From NCBI RefSeq assembly GCF_001468225.1, contig NZ_LNRU01000012.1, positions 1 to 64,000 on the forward strand: a stretch of 64,000 nucleotides of DNA, in the 5' to 3' direction. The position numbers were made by a program, and so were the translations under genes. Shown here one piece after another: positions 25,653 to 32,756 of the stretch (positions are counted from its first letter, which is position 1; each line of letters begins with the position of its first letter). A model generated the notes under the pieces. The model was not told the DNA's origin. It searched no databases and saw only the letters and a program-made list of their open reading frames with translations. This DNA comes from Sphingopyxis sp. H053 (GTDB taxonomy: Bacteria > Pseudomonadota > Alphaproteobacteria > Sphingomonadales > Sphingomonadaceae).

Positions 25653-26579
25653 TCAGTGATGGTAGAGCGGGAATTGCCGTGCGGTGGTCGGGCATTCGCA
25701 CGGGGCGAGCACCGATATCGCTCGAGGCAAGACGCGGAAATGCGCAGGCGTCGCGGTGACGATCTCACCGTCGGTGTTCACCGGCATCGGCCGCCGCGTC
25801 TCGATATCGAACTCGACGCATTTGGCGGTGCGCACTTCCTTCCACGCGCCATGCGTGCCGGACCGGAAGGCGCGAAGCATGAGGGCGAGCTTCCAGAGGT
25901 TTTTGACCTCGAGACTATAAAGATCGAGCGTGCCGTCGTCGATCGCGGCATTCTCTTCTACGACATTACCTCCCCCGTAGAGACGCCCGTTGCCGATCGC
26001 GACCTGATAGGTGCTGACGGTCCTCGACTCGCCCTTCTCCCTGATCCTCGCCCGGAACCGCTGGGCAGCCAGGATGACCCGCAGCGCGGCGACGGCATAG
26101 CCGAGGCGGCCGAACCTTTTCTTGATCGCCGGGTCGAGCTTCTGCGCAAGTTCGCTGCTGATCCCGATGCTCGCGACATTGAAGAAGGCATGGCCATTGA
26201 CCATGCCGACATCGATCCGTCGGCTGTGACTCTCGACAATGACGTCGGCCGCCGCCGCGAAGTCGAGCGGGATCGACAGGGTGCGCGCCAAGTCATTCGC
26301 GGTTCCGGCGGGAATGATTCCCAGCGGCAGGCCGCTCTCGATCACCGCGGGCGCGGCGGATGAGATCGAACCGTCGCCGCCGCACACGACAATGATATCG
26401 GCGGTCTGATGCAAGCGTGTCACGTCGCGTGCAATTTCGGGCAAGCTCTCGAACGGCTCGACCGTCACCAGAAGGCCGCCGGCAGCGAGGCGCTCGCGAA
26501 CGGGAACGAGCGCCTGCTCGCCCTGCCGCGCCTTTGCATTGTGCAGCACGAGGGCGCGCGTACCTTTGGGCCACGGCAT
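25653..26579 (-). CDS. diacylglycerol/lipid kinase family protein (YegS-like)
   Basis: 308 residues. DAGK catalytic domain: N-terminal LVLHNAKARQG, nucleotide-binding loop VVCGGDGSISSAA, and GIIPAGTANDLARTL. The C-terminal beta-sandwich includes GNGRLYGGGNVV and MPVNTDGEIV. It phosphorylates a lipid such as diacylglycerol or a related alcohol at the membrane. ATG at 26579 is preferred (AGGA upstream) over GTG at 26585. No functional link to its neighbours is visible. Confidence 0.8.
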   Translation of the reverse strand: MPWPKGTRALVLHNAKARQGEQALVPVRERLAAGGLLVTVEPFESLPEIARDVTRLHQTADIIVVCGGDGSISSAAPAVIESGLPLGIIPAGTANDLARTLSIPLDFAAAADVIVESHSRRIDVGMVNGHAFFNVASIGISSELAQKLDPAIKKRFGRLGYAVAALRVILAAQRFRARIREKGESRTVSTYQVAIGNGRLYGGGNVVEENAAIDDGTLDLYSLEVKNLWKLALMLRAFRSGTHGAWKEVRTAKCVEFDIETRRPMPVNTDGEIVTATPAHFRVLPRAISVLAPCECPTTARQFPLYHH

Positions 26580-26585
26580 CGACAC

Positions 26586-26948
26586 GATCCTGTTCAGCAG
26601 AGTTACGACCGTCGAGCGCGTGCCTTCAGAAGAACCACGCCCGATAGAGCAGGCCTATATATCGCCGCGACGAGGCCGGGAAGCATCCGTATCGATGCAG
26701 CTCCCTTTTCGGCTTCGTCATATCCTTGGCGCGATCGCTCGCCCTGATCGCTCTTCCATTTTCGAAGTTCGACCGGTCCCACCCAAGAGCGCTCCGCCAA
26801 TCTGGTCGGCGGCGGCGCCCGCGCAAGCGAGGCGTAGCCTCACTCCTCCGCTGCGCTTCGGCCCTTCGGGTGCGCAAGCGCCTCAAGCCGCCGACCCGCC
26901 CGGCTGCACGCCCGGGATGGTCCCGGGCAAATCAGCAGGAGTATCGAC
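26586..26948. other. gene-free stretch, 363 bases
   Basis: No convincing gene on either strand. It holds GC-rich short inverted repeats (for example CGCTGCGCTTCGGCCCTTCGGGTGCG, written here only as an AGC-rich tract near 26849-26875) and, at its right end, the DUF736 leader hairpin. The left part should carry the lipid kinase promoter. Confidence 0.4.
26911..26927 (+). promoter_or_regulatory. hairpin before DUF736 copy 1
   Basis: Perfect 7-bp arms CCCGGGA (26911-26917) and TCCCGGG (26921-26927), loop TGG. It ends 21 bases before the ATG. Similar hairpins occur before four other small genes in the window. Confidence 0.5.
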
Positions 26949-27272
26949 ATGGCGAGCATCGGCATCGTCAGCGGCAGCATCGAGAAGGGCTTTGTGGGCC
27001 AGCTCATCACGCTGTCGATCAAGGCACCGATCGAGATACGCCCCAACCGCGGCAAGGCGAGCGATGTGCAGCCCGACTATCGCGTTTGGTCCGATGGCGT
27101 CGAGATCGGAGCCGGCTGGATTCGCGTCGCCGAGCAATCGGGGCGTCCCTATGTCTCGCTCTCGCTCGCGACCCCCGAGTTCGGGCCGCGGCGCATCTAC
27201 GCCAATCTCGGGCGGGCCGCGGGGCAGGATCGCGACGATGTTTTCGCGATCATCTGGACACCCGCCGACTGA
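26949..27272 (+). CDS. DUF736 family protein, copy 1
   Basis: 107 residues. DUF736 signature: IGIVSGSIEKGFVGQLITL at the N terminus, PDYRVWSDGVEIGAGWIR in the middle, YVSLSLATPEFGPRRIYANL, and a final IIWTPAD. DUF736 proteins are small beta-rich proteins of unknown function found on alphaproteobacterial ICEs and plasmids. Four copies are present in this window; this one is the only copy away from the transfer region. GGAG precedes the start. Confidence 0.85.
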   Translation: MASIGIVSGSIEKGFVGQLITLSIKAPIEIRPNRGKASDVQPDYRVWSDGVEIGAGWIRVAEQSGRPYVSLSLATPEFGPRRIYANLGRAAGQDRDDVFAIIWTPAD

Positions 27273-27355
27273 GCGGCGGCCATCTTGCGGCATCCTTGCG
27301 CATCGGAACAATCTTCCGGGTGCAAGGGTGCCGCCACCTTGTTAGGGTGACCCCA

Positions 27356-28285
27356 ATGCAGAGCAGCCTCGAACATCTTCCCCCGCACAAGCAACGCGAG
27401 ATCGAGCGCGTCGTCGAGATCATCTTCGAGGAATTCGAGGATGCGCTGGCGCTCGCGACGCAGGACTGGAAGCGCAAGGGCCGGATTTCCAAGATCATCC
27501 TCTACGGCAGCTATGCACGGGGTGGGTGGGTCGACGAGCCGCACACGGCGAAGGGCTATCAGTCGGACTATGACCTGCTGATCATCGTCAACGACAAGCG
27601 GCTGACCGATCGGGCGGACTATTGGTCGAAGCTCGACGACCGGCTCATTCGTGAGCTGTCGGTAACGAAGCGGCTCCGCACGCCGGTGAATTTCATCGTT
27701 CACAGTCTCGACGAGGTGAATGCCGGACTGACGCAGGGTCGCTATTTCTTCATCGACGTCGCTCGTGACGGGATCGCGCTGTACGAGGCCGACGGGAAGG
27801 AGCTCGCAGAACCCAAGCCGATGACGCCGCATGCGGCGCTCGAGATGGCGCGCGAGTATTTTGATGAGTGGTATCCTAGCGGAGCGCAGTTTCTTCATCA
27901 CTATCGAAGCGCTGTCGCTGCAGGTTGGTTGAACAATGCGGCCTTTCAGCTTCATCAGGCGACGGAACGATATTACCACTGCATCTTATTGGTATGCACT
28001 TTCCACACGCCGCACATCCATAATCTTGTTTTCCTGCGCACCCAAGCCGAGCGGATCGATGATCGATTGATCGAGGCATGGCCGCGAGAAGTTAAGGCCG
28101 ACCGGTCGCGGTTCGAAAAGTTGAAGGAAGCGTACATCAAGGCGCGCTATTCGAAGCATTACGCGATCACCGCCGACGAACTGGAATGGCTCGGCGCGCG
28201 GGTTCAGCATCTCGCCGGTATCGTCGAGACTATTTGCCGTGACCGCATCGCTGAGCTTGAGACAACAGCGCGTCAGGCAGGTTGA
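27356..28285 (+). CDS. MNT nucleotidyltransferase fused to HEPN domain
   Basis: 309 residues. The N-terminal half is a minimal nucleotidyltransferase: IILYGSYARGGW (GS motif), SDYDLLIIV (DxD), then NFIVHSLDEV. The C-terminal half (from about residue 165) is a HEPN domain: ALEMAREYFDEW and QLHQATERYYHCILL. In separated form these domains make HEPN-MNT toxin-antitoxin pairs in which MNT AMPylates HEPN; the fused form is common and may be an RNA-targeting or silenced stress module. It converges on the EexN-like gene with 6 bases between. Confidence 0.75.
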   Translation: MQSSLEHLPPHKQREIERVVEIIFEEFEDALALATQDWKRKGRISKIILYGSYARGGWVDEPHTAKGYQSDYDLLIIVNDKRLTDRADYWSKLDDRLIRELSVTKRLRTPVNFIVHSLDEVNAGLTQGRYFFIDVARDGIALYEADGKELAEPKPMTPHAALEMAREYFDEWYPSGAQFLHHYRSAVAAGWLNNAAFQLHQATERYYHCILLVCTFHTPHIHNLVFLRTQAERIDDRLIEAWPREVKADRSRFEKLKEAYIKARYSKHYAITADELEWLGARVQHLAGIVETICRDRIAELETTARQAG

Positions 28286-28291
28286 GACCCG

Positions 28292-28522
28292 CTACTTTTT
28301 CCCGCGGAACCGCTCGAATTTGGCCTTTCCCTCGGCAGTCTCGACCGCGACATTGGCATTGCTGCATTCATCGCCGCGCTTGTCGCCCGCCGTGCAGCTT
28401 TGGACGACGTCGCGTGCCTCATCGAGATTGGCCTCGAAATATTGAACGCTGCGTGGCTCCGGCGGAGCACATGCTGTCAGGATCGTCAGGCTGGCGATCG
28501 CCAGCATCTTGAAAATGATCAT
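28292..28522 (-). CDS. EexN-like entry-exclusion lipoprotein
   Basis: 76 residues from the ATG at 28522, with GGAGG 5 bases upstream. A lipoprotein signal ends TILTACAPPEP (lipobox LTAC). The mature part follows the EexN pattern: SVQYFEANLDEARDVVQSC, DECSNANVAVET. EexN-type proteins sit in the periplasm and reduce redundant DNA uptake by cells already carrying the same element. It is separated from the transfer genes by 25 kb. It supports a conjugative origin for the whole block. Confidence 0.7.
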   Translation of the reverse strand: MIIFKMLAIASLTILTACAPPEPRSVQYFEANLDEARDVVQSCTAGDKRGDECSNANVAVETAEGKAKFERFRGKK

Positions 28523-28731
28523 CGTCACCTCCGACGATCAACTCTAGCGTCGGCGACCCGGTCCATGCAGTGGCGATTTGAGATTTAGAACCAAATTGAG
28601 GCTAGTTCTCCGTCCATCGGCCTATGTGAGCCAGTTTTGCGCCATTCTTAGCTCTCTCTCAAGCGTCGCATTGGGCGGCGAGGCTCAAGGGAACGATTGA
28701 GGAAATCCGTCGCAAAAGCTAGTTTGCAACG

Positions 28732-29808
28732 ATGAGCGAACCACCAGCACCGCGCGGACAGCGCCTCGTCACACCATATGCTTTCATCGATACCGAGGCT
28801 TTTCGTGCGGCGGGTCTCGACTGGCAATCGCGAACTTGGTCCAGCCTGATCGATCTAGCGTCGAAGAGCACGCTCGAGCCGATCACGACTTCCATCACCA
28901 CGCGGGAGGTTGAAGCGAGACTTTCGGAAGCGCTGGCGGAGGCGGAAGCAGCAGCGAAGAAGCACGGCGCGATTTTTGGCCAGCTTGGAGAAAGCGGTCC
29001 CTTTGGTGATACCGATCCAGCCGATCGGAAGGCACTGCTTCACGCGCGCTTTCGAGAATTCCTAGCGACAGCAAAATTTACCGAAATCCCCGTTGTTGCC
29101 GATCACAAAGCGATTTTTGACGATTATTTTGCTGGTGCTGCGCCCTTTGGGGAGGGCAAAAAAAAGAGCGAGTTTCCGGACGCCTTTGTGCTGTCGAGCC
29201 TCCTCGCCTGGATCCGGCCCGGTCGACCCAGAATATATGTGGTTGGCAAGGATCCGGACCTGGTGAAATTCTGCGAGGGACGGGACGATCTGATCCAATT
29301 GGACTCCGTTGCCCAGCTTCTCTCGCTGGCTCTGGCGTCAGCCCAGTTGGTGAAGCGTCTTGAAGCGCATGTCCGTGGAGACGCGTCCCTGCTCGAAAGG
29401 CTGAGGGCACGCCTTAACTCCTATCGTCCGCGCCGTGTCGATATCGAGGTTGAAGATGTCGAGTTCTTCGATCTTGAGATTTCGAGCGTGTTTCTCGTCG
29501 ACGAATCCGAGGAGGGACAGGATTTTGTCCTTGAGGTCGAAGTCTTGGCTGAGGTCGAAGCCGACGTTCGTGAGACGGGTCATGAGTATGTCATCTCGCG
29601 GCGGGGAGAGCCTGATTTGGATATTCGGACTTACCATGCTCGTCCAACTTCCAGCGCGGCTATTTATGTTGAGGTGCTGGTGTCCGAGGACGATAGTGGC
29701 GAAGAGCCAGCCTTGGTGACGACCGATTGGGCTATCACATCGGGCGATATCGAGATCAAATTGCCATCTCAGTTCAGCAGGCGTGAAATCACCCTCGAGG
29801 CGCGGTGA
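28732..29808 (+). CDS. PIN-domain protein (DUF4935-like)
   Basis: 358 residues. The N-terminal 190 residues fit a PIN nuclease: Asp in YAFIDTEAF, Glu in TTREVEARL, and Asp in KSEFPDAFVLSSLL, then RIYVVGKDPDLVKFC. The C-terminal half is acidic and beta-rich with no known domain; DUF4935 proteins often carry such extensions. PIN domains cut RNA with metal ions. No antitoxin-like gene is adjacent, so it may be a stand-alone RNase or part of the defence cluster. The 203 bases upstream hold nothing clear. Confidence 0.65.
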   Translation: MSEPPAPRGQRLVTPYAFIDTEAFRAAGLDWQSRTWSSLIDLASKSTLEPITTSITTREVEARLSEALAEAEAAAKKHGAIFGQLGESGPFGDTDPADRKALLHARFREFLATAKFTEIPVVADHKAIFDDYFAGAAPFGEGKKKSEFPDAFVLSSLLAWIRPGRPRIYVVGKDPDLVKFCEGRDDLIQLDSVAQLLSLALASAQLVKRLEAHVRGDASLLERLRARLNSYRPRRVDIEVEDVEFFDLEISSVFLVDESEEGQDFVLEVEVLAEVEADVRETGHEYVISRRGEPDLDIRTYHARPTSSAAIYVEVLVSEDDSGEEPALVTTDWAITSGDIEIKLPSQFSRREITLEAR

Positions 29809-29971
29809 CGCCAAAATCCTTCGTTGACGCCACCGGAGCGTTGCCAGTTTCGACGCTTTCCAGATTTCAGATGAAATTTTTTCCATTTTTTTAATGCAAA
29901 TTTTCTGCGCAGCAAATATCAAGGTTTTTCCGAATATTCACTTTTAGGGTGATTTTTGCTGGGCACAAAAT

Positions 29972-31069
29972 ATGGCCGAATTTGAAAATTCTCAGCGCGA
30001 ATTGCTCGATGCGCTTTTGGAGGCGCTTTTGGCGCTGCCGCAGTCGCACGCGCAAATCGAGCGATATGAGGTCGAAATCGGGCCTCGCGGCCGCGCCGAC
30101 GCCCTGATCGGCGCATATATCGGCCGCCAGCCGCTCTTATTGCTTGTCGAAATCAAGGCGCAGCTTTTTCCGCGCGATGTGCGCGAAGCAATCTGGCAGC
30201 TTCGGAATAATCAGGCCCATCTCAGCAATTCCGGTGACGACCGGGAAATCATTCCTTTTTTTGTCGCCCGTGCGATCTCGCCGGGCGCTCGAGAGATTTT
30301 TCGGGAAGAGCGCGTCGGATATTACGACCTCGGAGGCTCGCTTTATATTCCGGGGAAAAAGGCATTCATATTTCTCGATAAACCGGCTCCGAAAAAAGGG
30401 ACGAAGAAATTCGATTCCATTTTTCAGGGGCAAAAGGCGCGCGCACTCCATGAAATTTATGAGAGGCGGCAGGACTGGCTGGGCGTGAAGGATCTCGCCG
30501 ATGCGAGCGGCGTATCGCCCGCTACGGCTTCCGAGACCCTCACGGAACTCGAACGGCGCGAGTGGGTGGATGTGCAGGGGGCGGGTCCGTCGAAACAGCG
30601 TCGATTGCGCGCCGCACGGCCCCTTCTCGAAGCTTGGACCAGCTATGCGAGCGATCAGAAGGCGCCGACAGTGCGGCGTTACTATGTCCCGAAAGGGAGT
30701 GACGCACTGGCGCTGGCGCTGCGCCTTGATCAGGCGTGCGACGAGGCGAAAGCCGCCTATGCGGTCACCGGCGAGGTAGCCGCTCAAATCTATGCCCCCT
30801 ATCTTTCTTCCATCTCGCAGCTTCGTTGCCGGATCGAGCCCGGGCAGAAGCTGATCGAGGCGCTGCTCAATCTCGACGCCCGGCCCGTGGCGGAGGGGTG
30901 GAATCTCGGTATCATCGAGGCGAAGAGCCGGCGCGATGTCGCGGTCGGCCAACGGATCGATGGCGTCTGCTATGCGCCGCCGCTGCAGGTCTATCTCGAC
31001 CTGCTCCAGGCGTCCGGCCGTTCCCGTGAATTGGCGATGCACCTCCGTAGCGAATGTCTGGATAAATAA
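29972..31069 (+). CDS. AbiEi-like winged-helix protein with N-terminal nuclease-like domain
   Basis: 365 residues. The N-terminal 110 residues resemble a restriction-endonuclease fold (ADALIGAYIGRQPLLLLVEIKAQLFPRDV, with E-x-K at LVEIKA). A winged helix follows (LGVKDLADASGVSPATASETL) and then a C-terminal domain typical of type IV AbiEi-like regulators. It overlaps the nucleotidyltransferase gene by one base, the layout of AbiE toxin-antitoxin pairs in which AbiEi represses the operon and counters AbiEii. The added nuclease-like part is unusual. Local DNA before the gene is AT-rich, a sign of recent gain. Confidence 0.65.
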   Translation: MAEFENSQRELLDALLEALLALPQSHAQIERYEVEIGPRGRADALIGAYIGRQPLLLLVEIKAQLFPRDVREAIWQLRNNQAHLSNSGDDREIIPFFVARAISPGAREIFREERVGYYDLGGSLYIPGKKAFIFLDKPAPKKGTKKFDSIFQGQKARALHEIYERRQDWLGVKDLADASGVSPATASETLTELERREWVDVQGAGPSKQRRLRAARPLLEAWTSYASDQKAPTVRRYYVPKGSDALALALRLDQACDEAKAAYAVTGEVAAQIYAPYLSSISQLRCRIEPGQKLIEALLNLDARPVAEGWNLGIIEAKSRRDVAVGQRIDGVCYAPPLQVYLDLLQASGRSRELAMHLRSECLDK

Positions 31070-31977
31070 TGCCCAAACCACAGACGATCAGCGGCTATGA
31101 GGACATGGTCACCGACGCGTGCGAGCGCGTACTGGTCACGCTCCTGCGCGGGCTTGGACCATGGAAGGATTCGGTCTTTCTCGTCGGCGGACTCGCGCCG
31201 CGCTATCTCGTGACCGCCAGGCCGCCGAAAGTCCCGAAACATGCGGGCACGGGTGACGTCGATATCGTCGTCGACGTCGGAATCCTCACGACGACCGAAG
31301 CCTACAGTACGCTAGAAGAAAATCTAAAGGCGATGAACTTCGAGCGCGCCGAGAATGAAAAGGGTGCGAAGCAATCCTGGCGGTGGCGCGCCGAGATCGA
31401 GGACGGCACGACGATGATCCTCGAGTTTCTGGCGGACTCGCCGGAACTTGGAGGCGGCAAGGTAAAGGAACTTCCTTCGGACGGAAATGTCTCGGCGTTG
31501 AACATCCCCCACGCTTCCATGGTGTTCGACCATCACGGGACCGTCGAAATCACGGCGGACCTGCTGAACGGTAAGGGCCGTGCCACCGAGGTCGTGCGCT
31601 ACGCTGATATCGTCACCTTCACCTGTCTCAAGGCCTTTGCTTTCGATCAGAGGTTCGAGCGCAAGGATGCGCACGACCTGATCTACTGCATCGAGAATCT
31701 GGAAGGTGGCGTCGGCGCGGCGCAATCCGCATTCGCGGCTGCACTGACCGGTCCGCATGCCGAGGCGATACGCGAGGCTCTTACTCGCATGGCGGCTCGC
31801 TTCCGCGATCCCAATCCCGACGAGAGCTATTTGCGCGACGGGCCCGTCGCCGTGGCAAGTTTCGAAGACGACGAAGCCGATGTCTCGGCCGACCCCGATC
31901 TGCTGAACGCCCGGATCTTGCGGCAGCGACATGCCGCGGAAATTATGGCCGACTTCCTCAAGGCATTCGAAATCTGA
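31069..31977 (+). CDS. AbiEii-like nucleotidyltransferase
   Basis: 302 residues. Nucleotidyltransferase motifs: FLVGGLAPRYL (GG) and GDVDIVVDVG (DxD), then TMILEFLAD. The last 120 residues are helical. In type IV systems the AbiEii-like protein transfers nucleotides to tRNA and arrests growth. Here it is translationally coupled to the AbiEi-like gene. Whether this pair acts as toxin-antitoxin, phage defence or element maintenance is not known. Confidence 0.7.
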   Translation: MPKPQTISGYEDMVTDACERVLVTLLRGLGPWKDSVFLVGGLAPRYLVTARPPKVPKHAGTGDVDIVVDVGILTTTEAYSTLEENLKAMNFERAENEKGAKQSWRWRAEIEDGTTMILEFLADSPELGGGKVKELPSDGNVSALNIPHASMVFDHHGTVEITADLLNGKGRATEVVRYADIVTFTCLKAFAFDQRFERKDAHDLIYCIENLEGGVGAAQSAFAAALTGPHAEAIREALTRMAARFRDPNPDESYLRDGPVAVASFEDDEADVSADPDLLNARILRQRHAAEIMADFLKAFEI

Positions 31978-32029
31978 TGACGAAGGCTGTGATCGCAGTT
32001 TCGTTCCGGCGCATTCCAAGAGCTTGCCC

Positions 32030-32746
32030 GTGAACAAAGCGATCATAGTCGGCGCGAGTTCAGGGATCGGCCGAGAGCTGGCGATGCTGCTCTCGCATCA
32101 TGGCTATTCGGTTGGCGTCACCAGTCGGCGCCGCGACCTGCTCGCCAATCTCGCTGGCAATTCTTCCGGTTCGATAATCTACGAGGCGTTCGACGTGGCC
32201 GACACGACCGCGATGCAACGCGGACTCGCCGCCCTGATCGAGCGGCTTGGCGGGCTCGACTTGCTGGTGATCAGTGCCGGGGTCGGCCACATAAATGCCG
32301 ATCTTGTCTGGGAGGCGGAACGCGAGACCATCGCGGTGAATGTCGAAGGTTTCGCGGCCGCGGCCAATATCGGCATGCAGCACTTCATCGCCCAAGGCAC
32401 GGGGCATCTGGTGGCCATTTCGTCGATCGCGGGATTGCGGGGAAGCGGCGACGCGCCTGCCTACAATGCGTCCAAGGCCTTCGTCTCCAACTATATGGAG
32501 GCGCTACGCCAGAACATGGCGCGCCGGGGCCTGCCGATTGCAACGACCGACGTGCGGCCCGGCTTCGTCGACACCGCGATGGCGAAGGGTGACGGACTCT
32601 TCTGGGTTGCTTCGCCTGAAAAGGCGGCGAAGCAGATCTACGGCGCCATCCGCGCCCGTAAGTCTCATGCCTATGTCACCAAACGCTGGTGGCTCGTCGC
32701 TGGCCTGATGAAACTTCTGCCGAACGCCATCTACGACCGACTCTAG
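32030..32746 (+). CDS. short-chain dehydrogenase/reductase
   Basis: 238 residues from a GTG at 32030; longer in-frame starts reach into the previous gene. The NAD(P)-binding motif GASSGIG is at residues 8-14. Catalytic Ser is in AISSIAG and Tyr and Lys in YNASK. A 'classical' SDR with a C-terminal RWWLVAGLMKLLP stretch. The substrate is unknown. It ends 10 bases before the convergent STAND gene and seems unrelated to the defence genes on either side. Confidence 0.75.
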   Translation: MNKAIIVGASSGIGRELAMLLSHHGYSVGVTSRRRDLLANLAGNSSGSIIYEAFDVADTTAMQRGLAALIERLGGLDLLVISAGVGHINADLVWEAERETIAVNVEGFAAAANIGMQHFIAQGTGHLVAISSIAGLRGSGDAPAYNASKAFVSNYMEALRQNMARRGLPIATTDVRPGFVDTAMAKGDGLFWVASPEKAAKQIYGAIRARKSHAYVTKRWWLVAGLMKLLPNAIYDRL

Positions 32747-32756
32747 CCGCTCGCGA

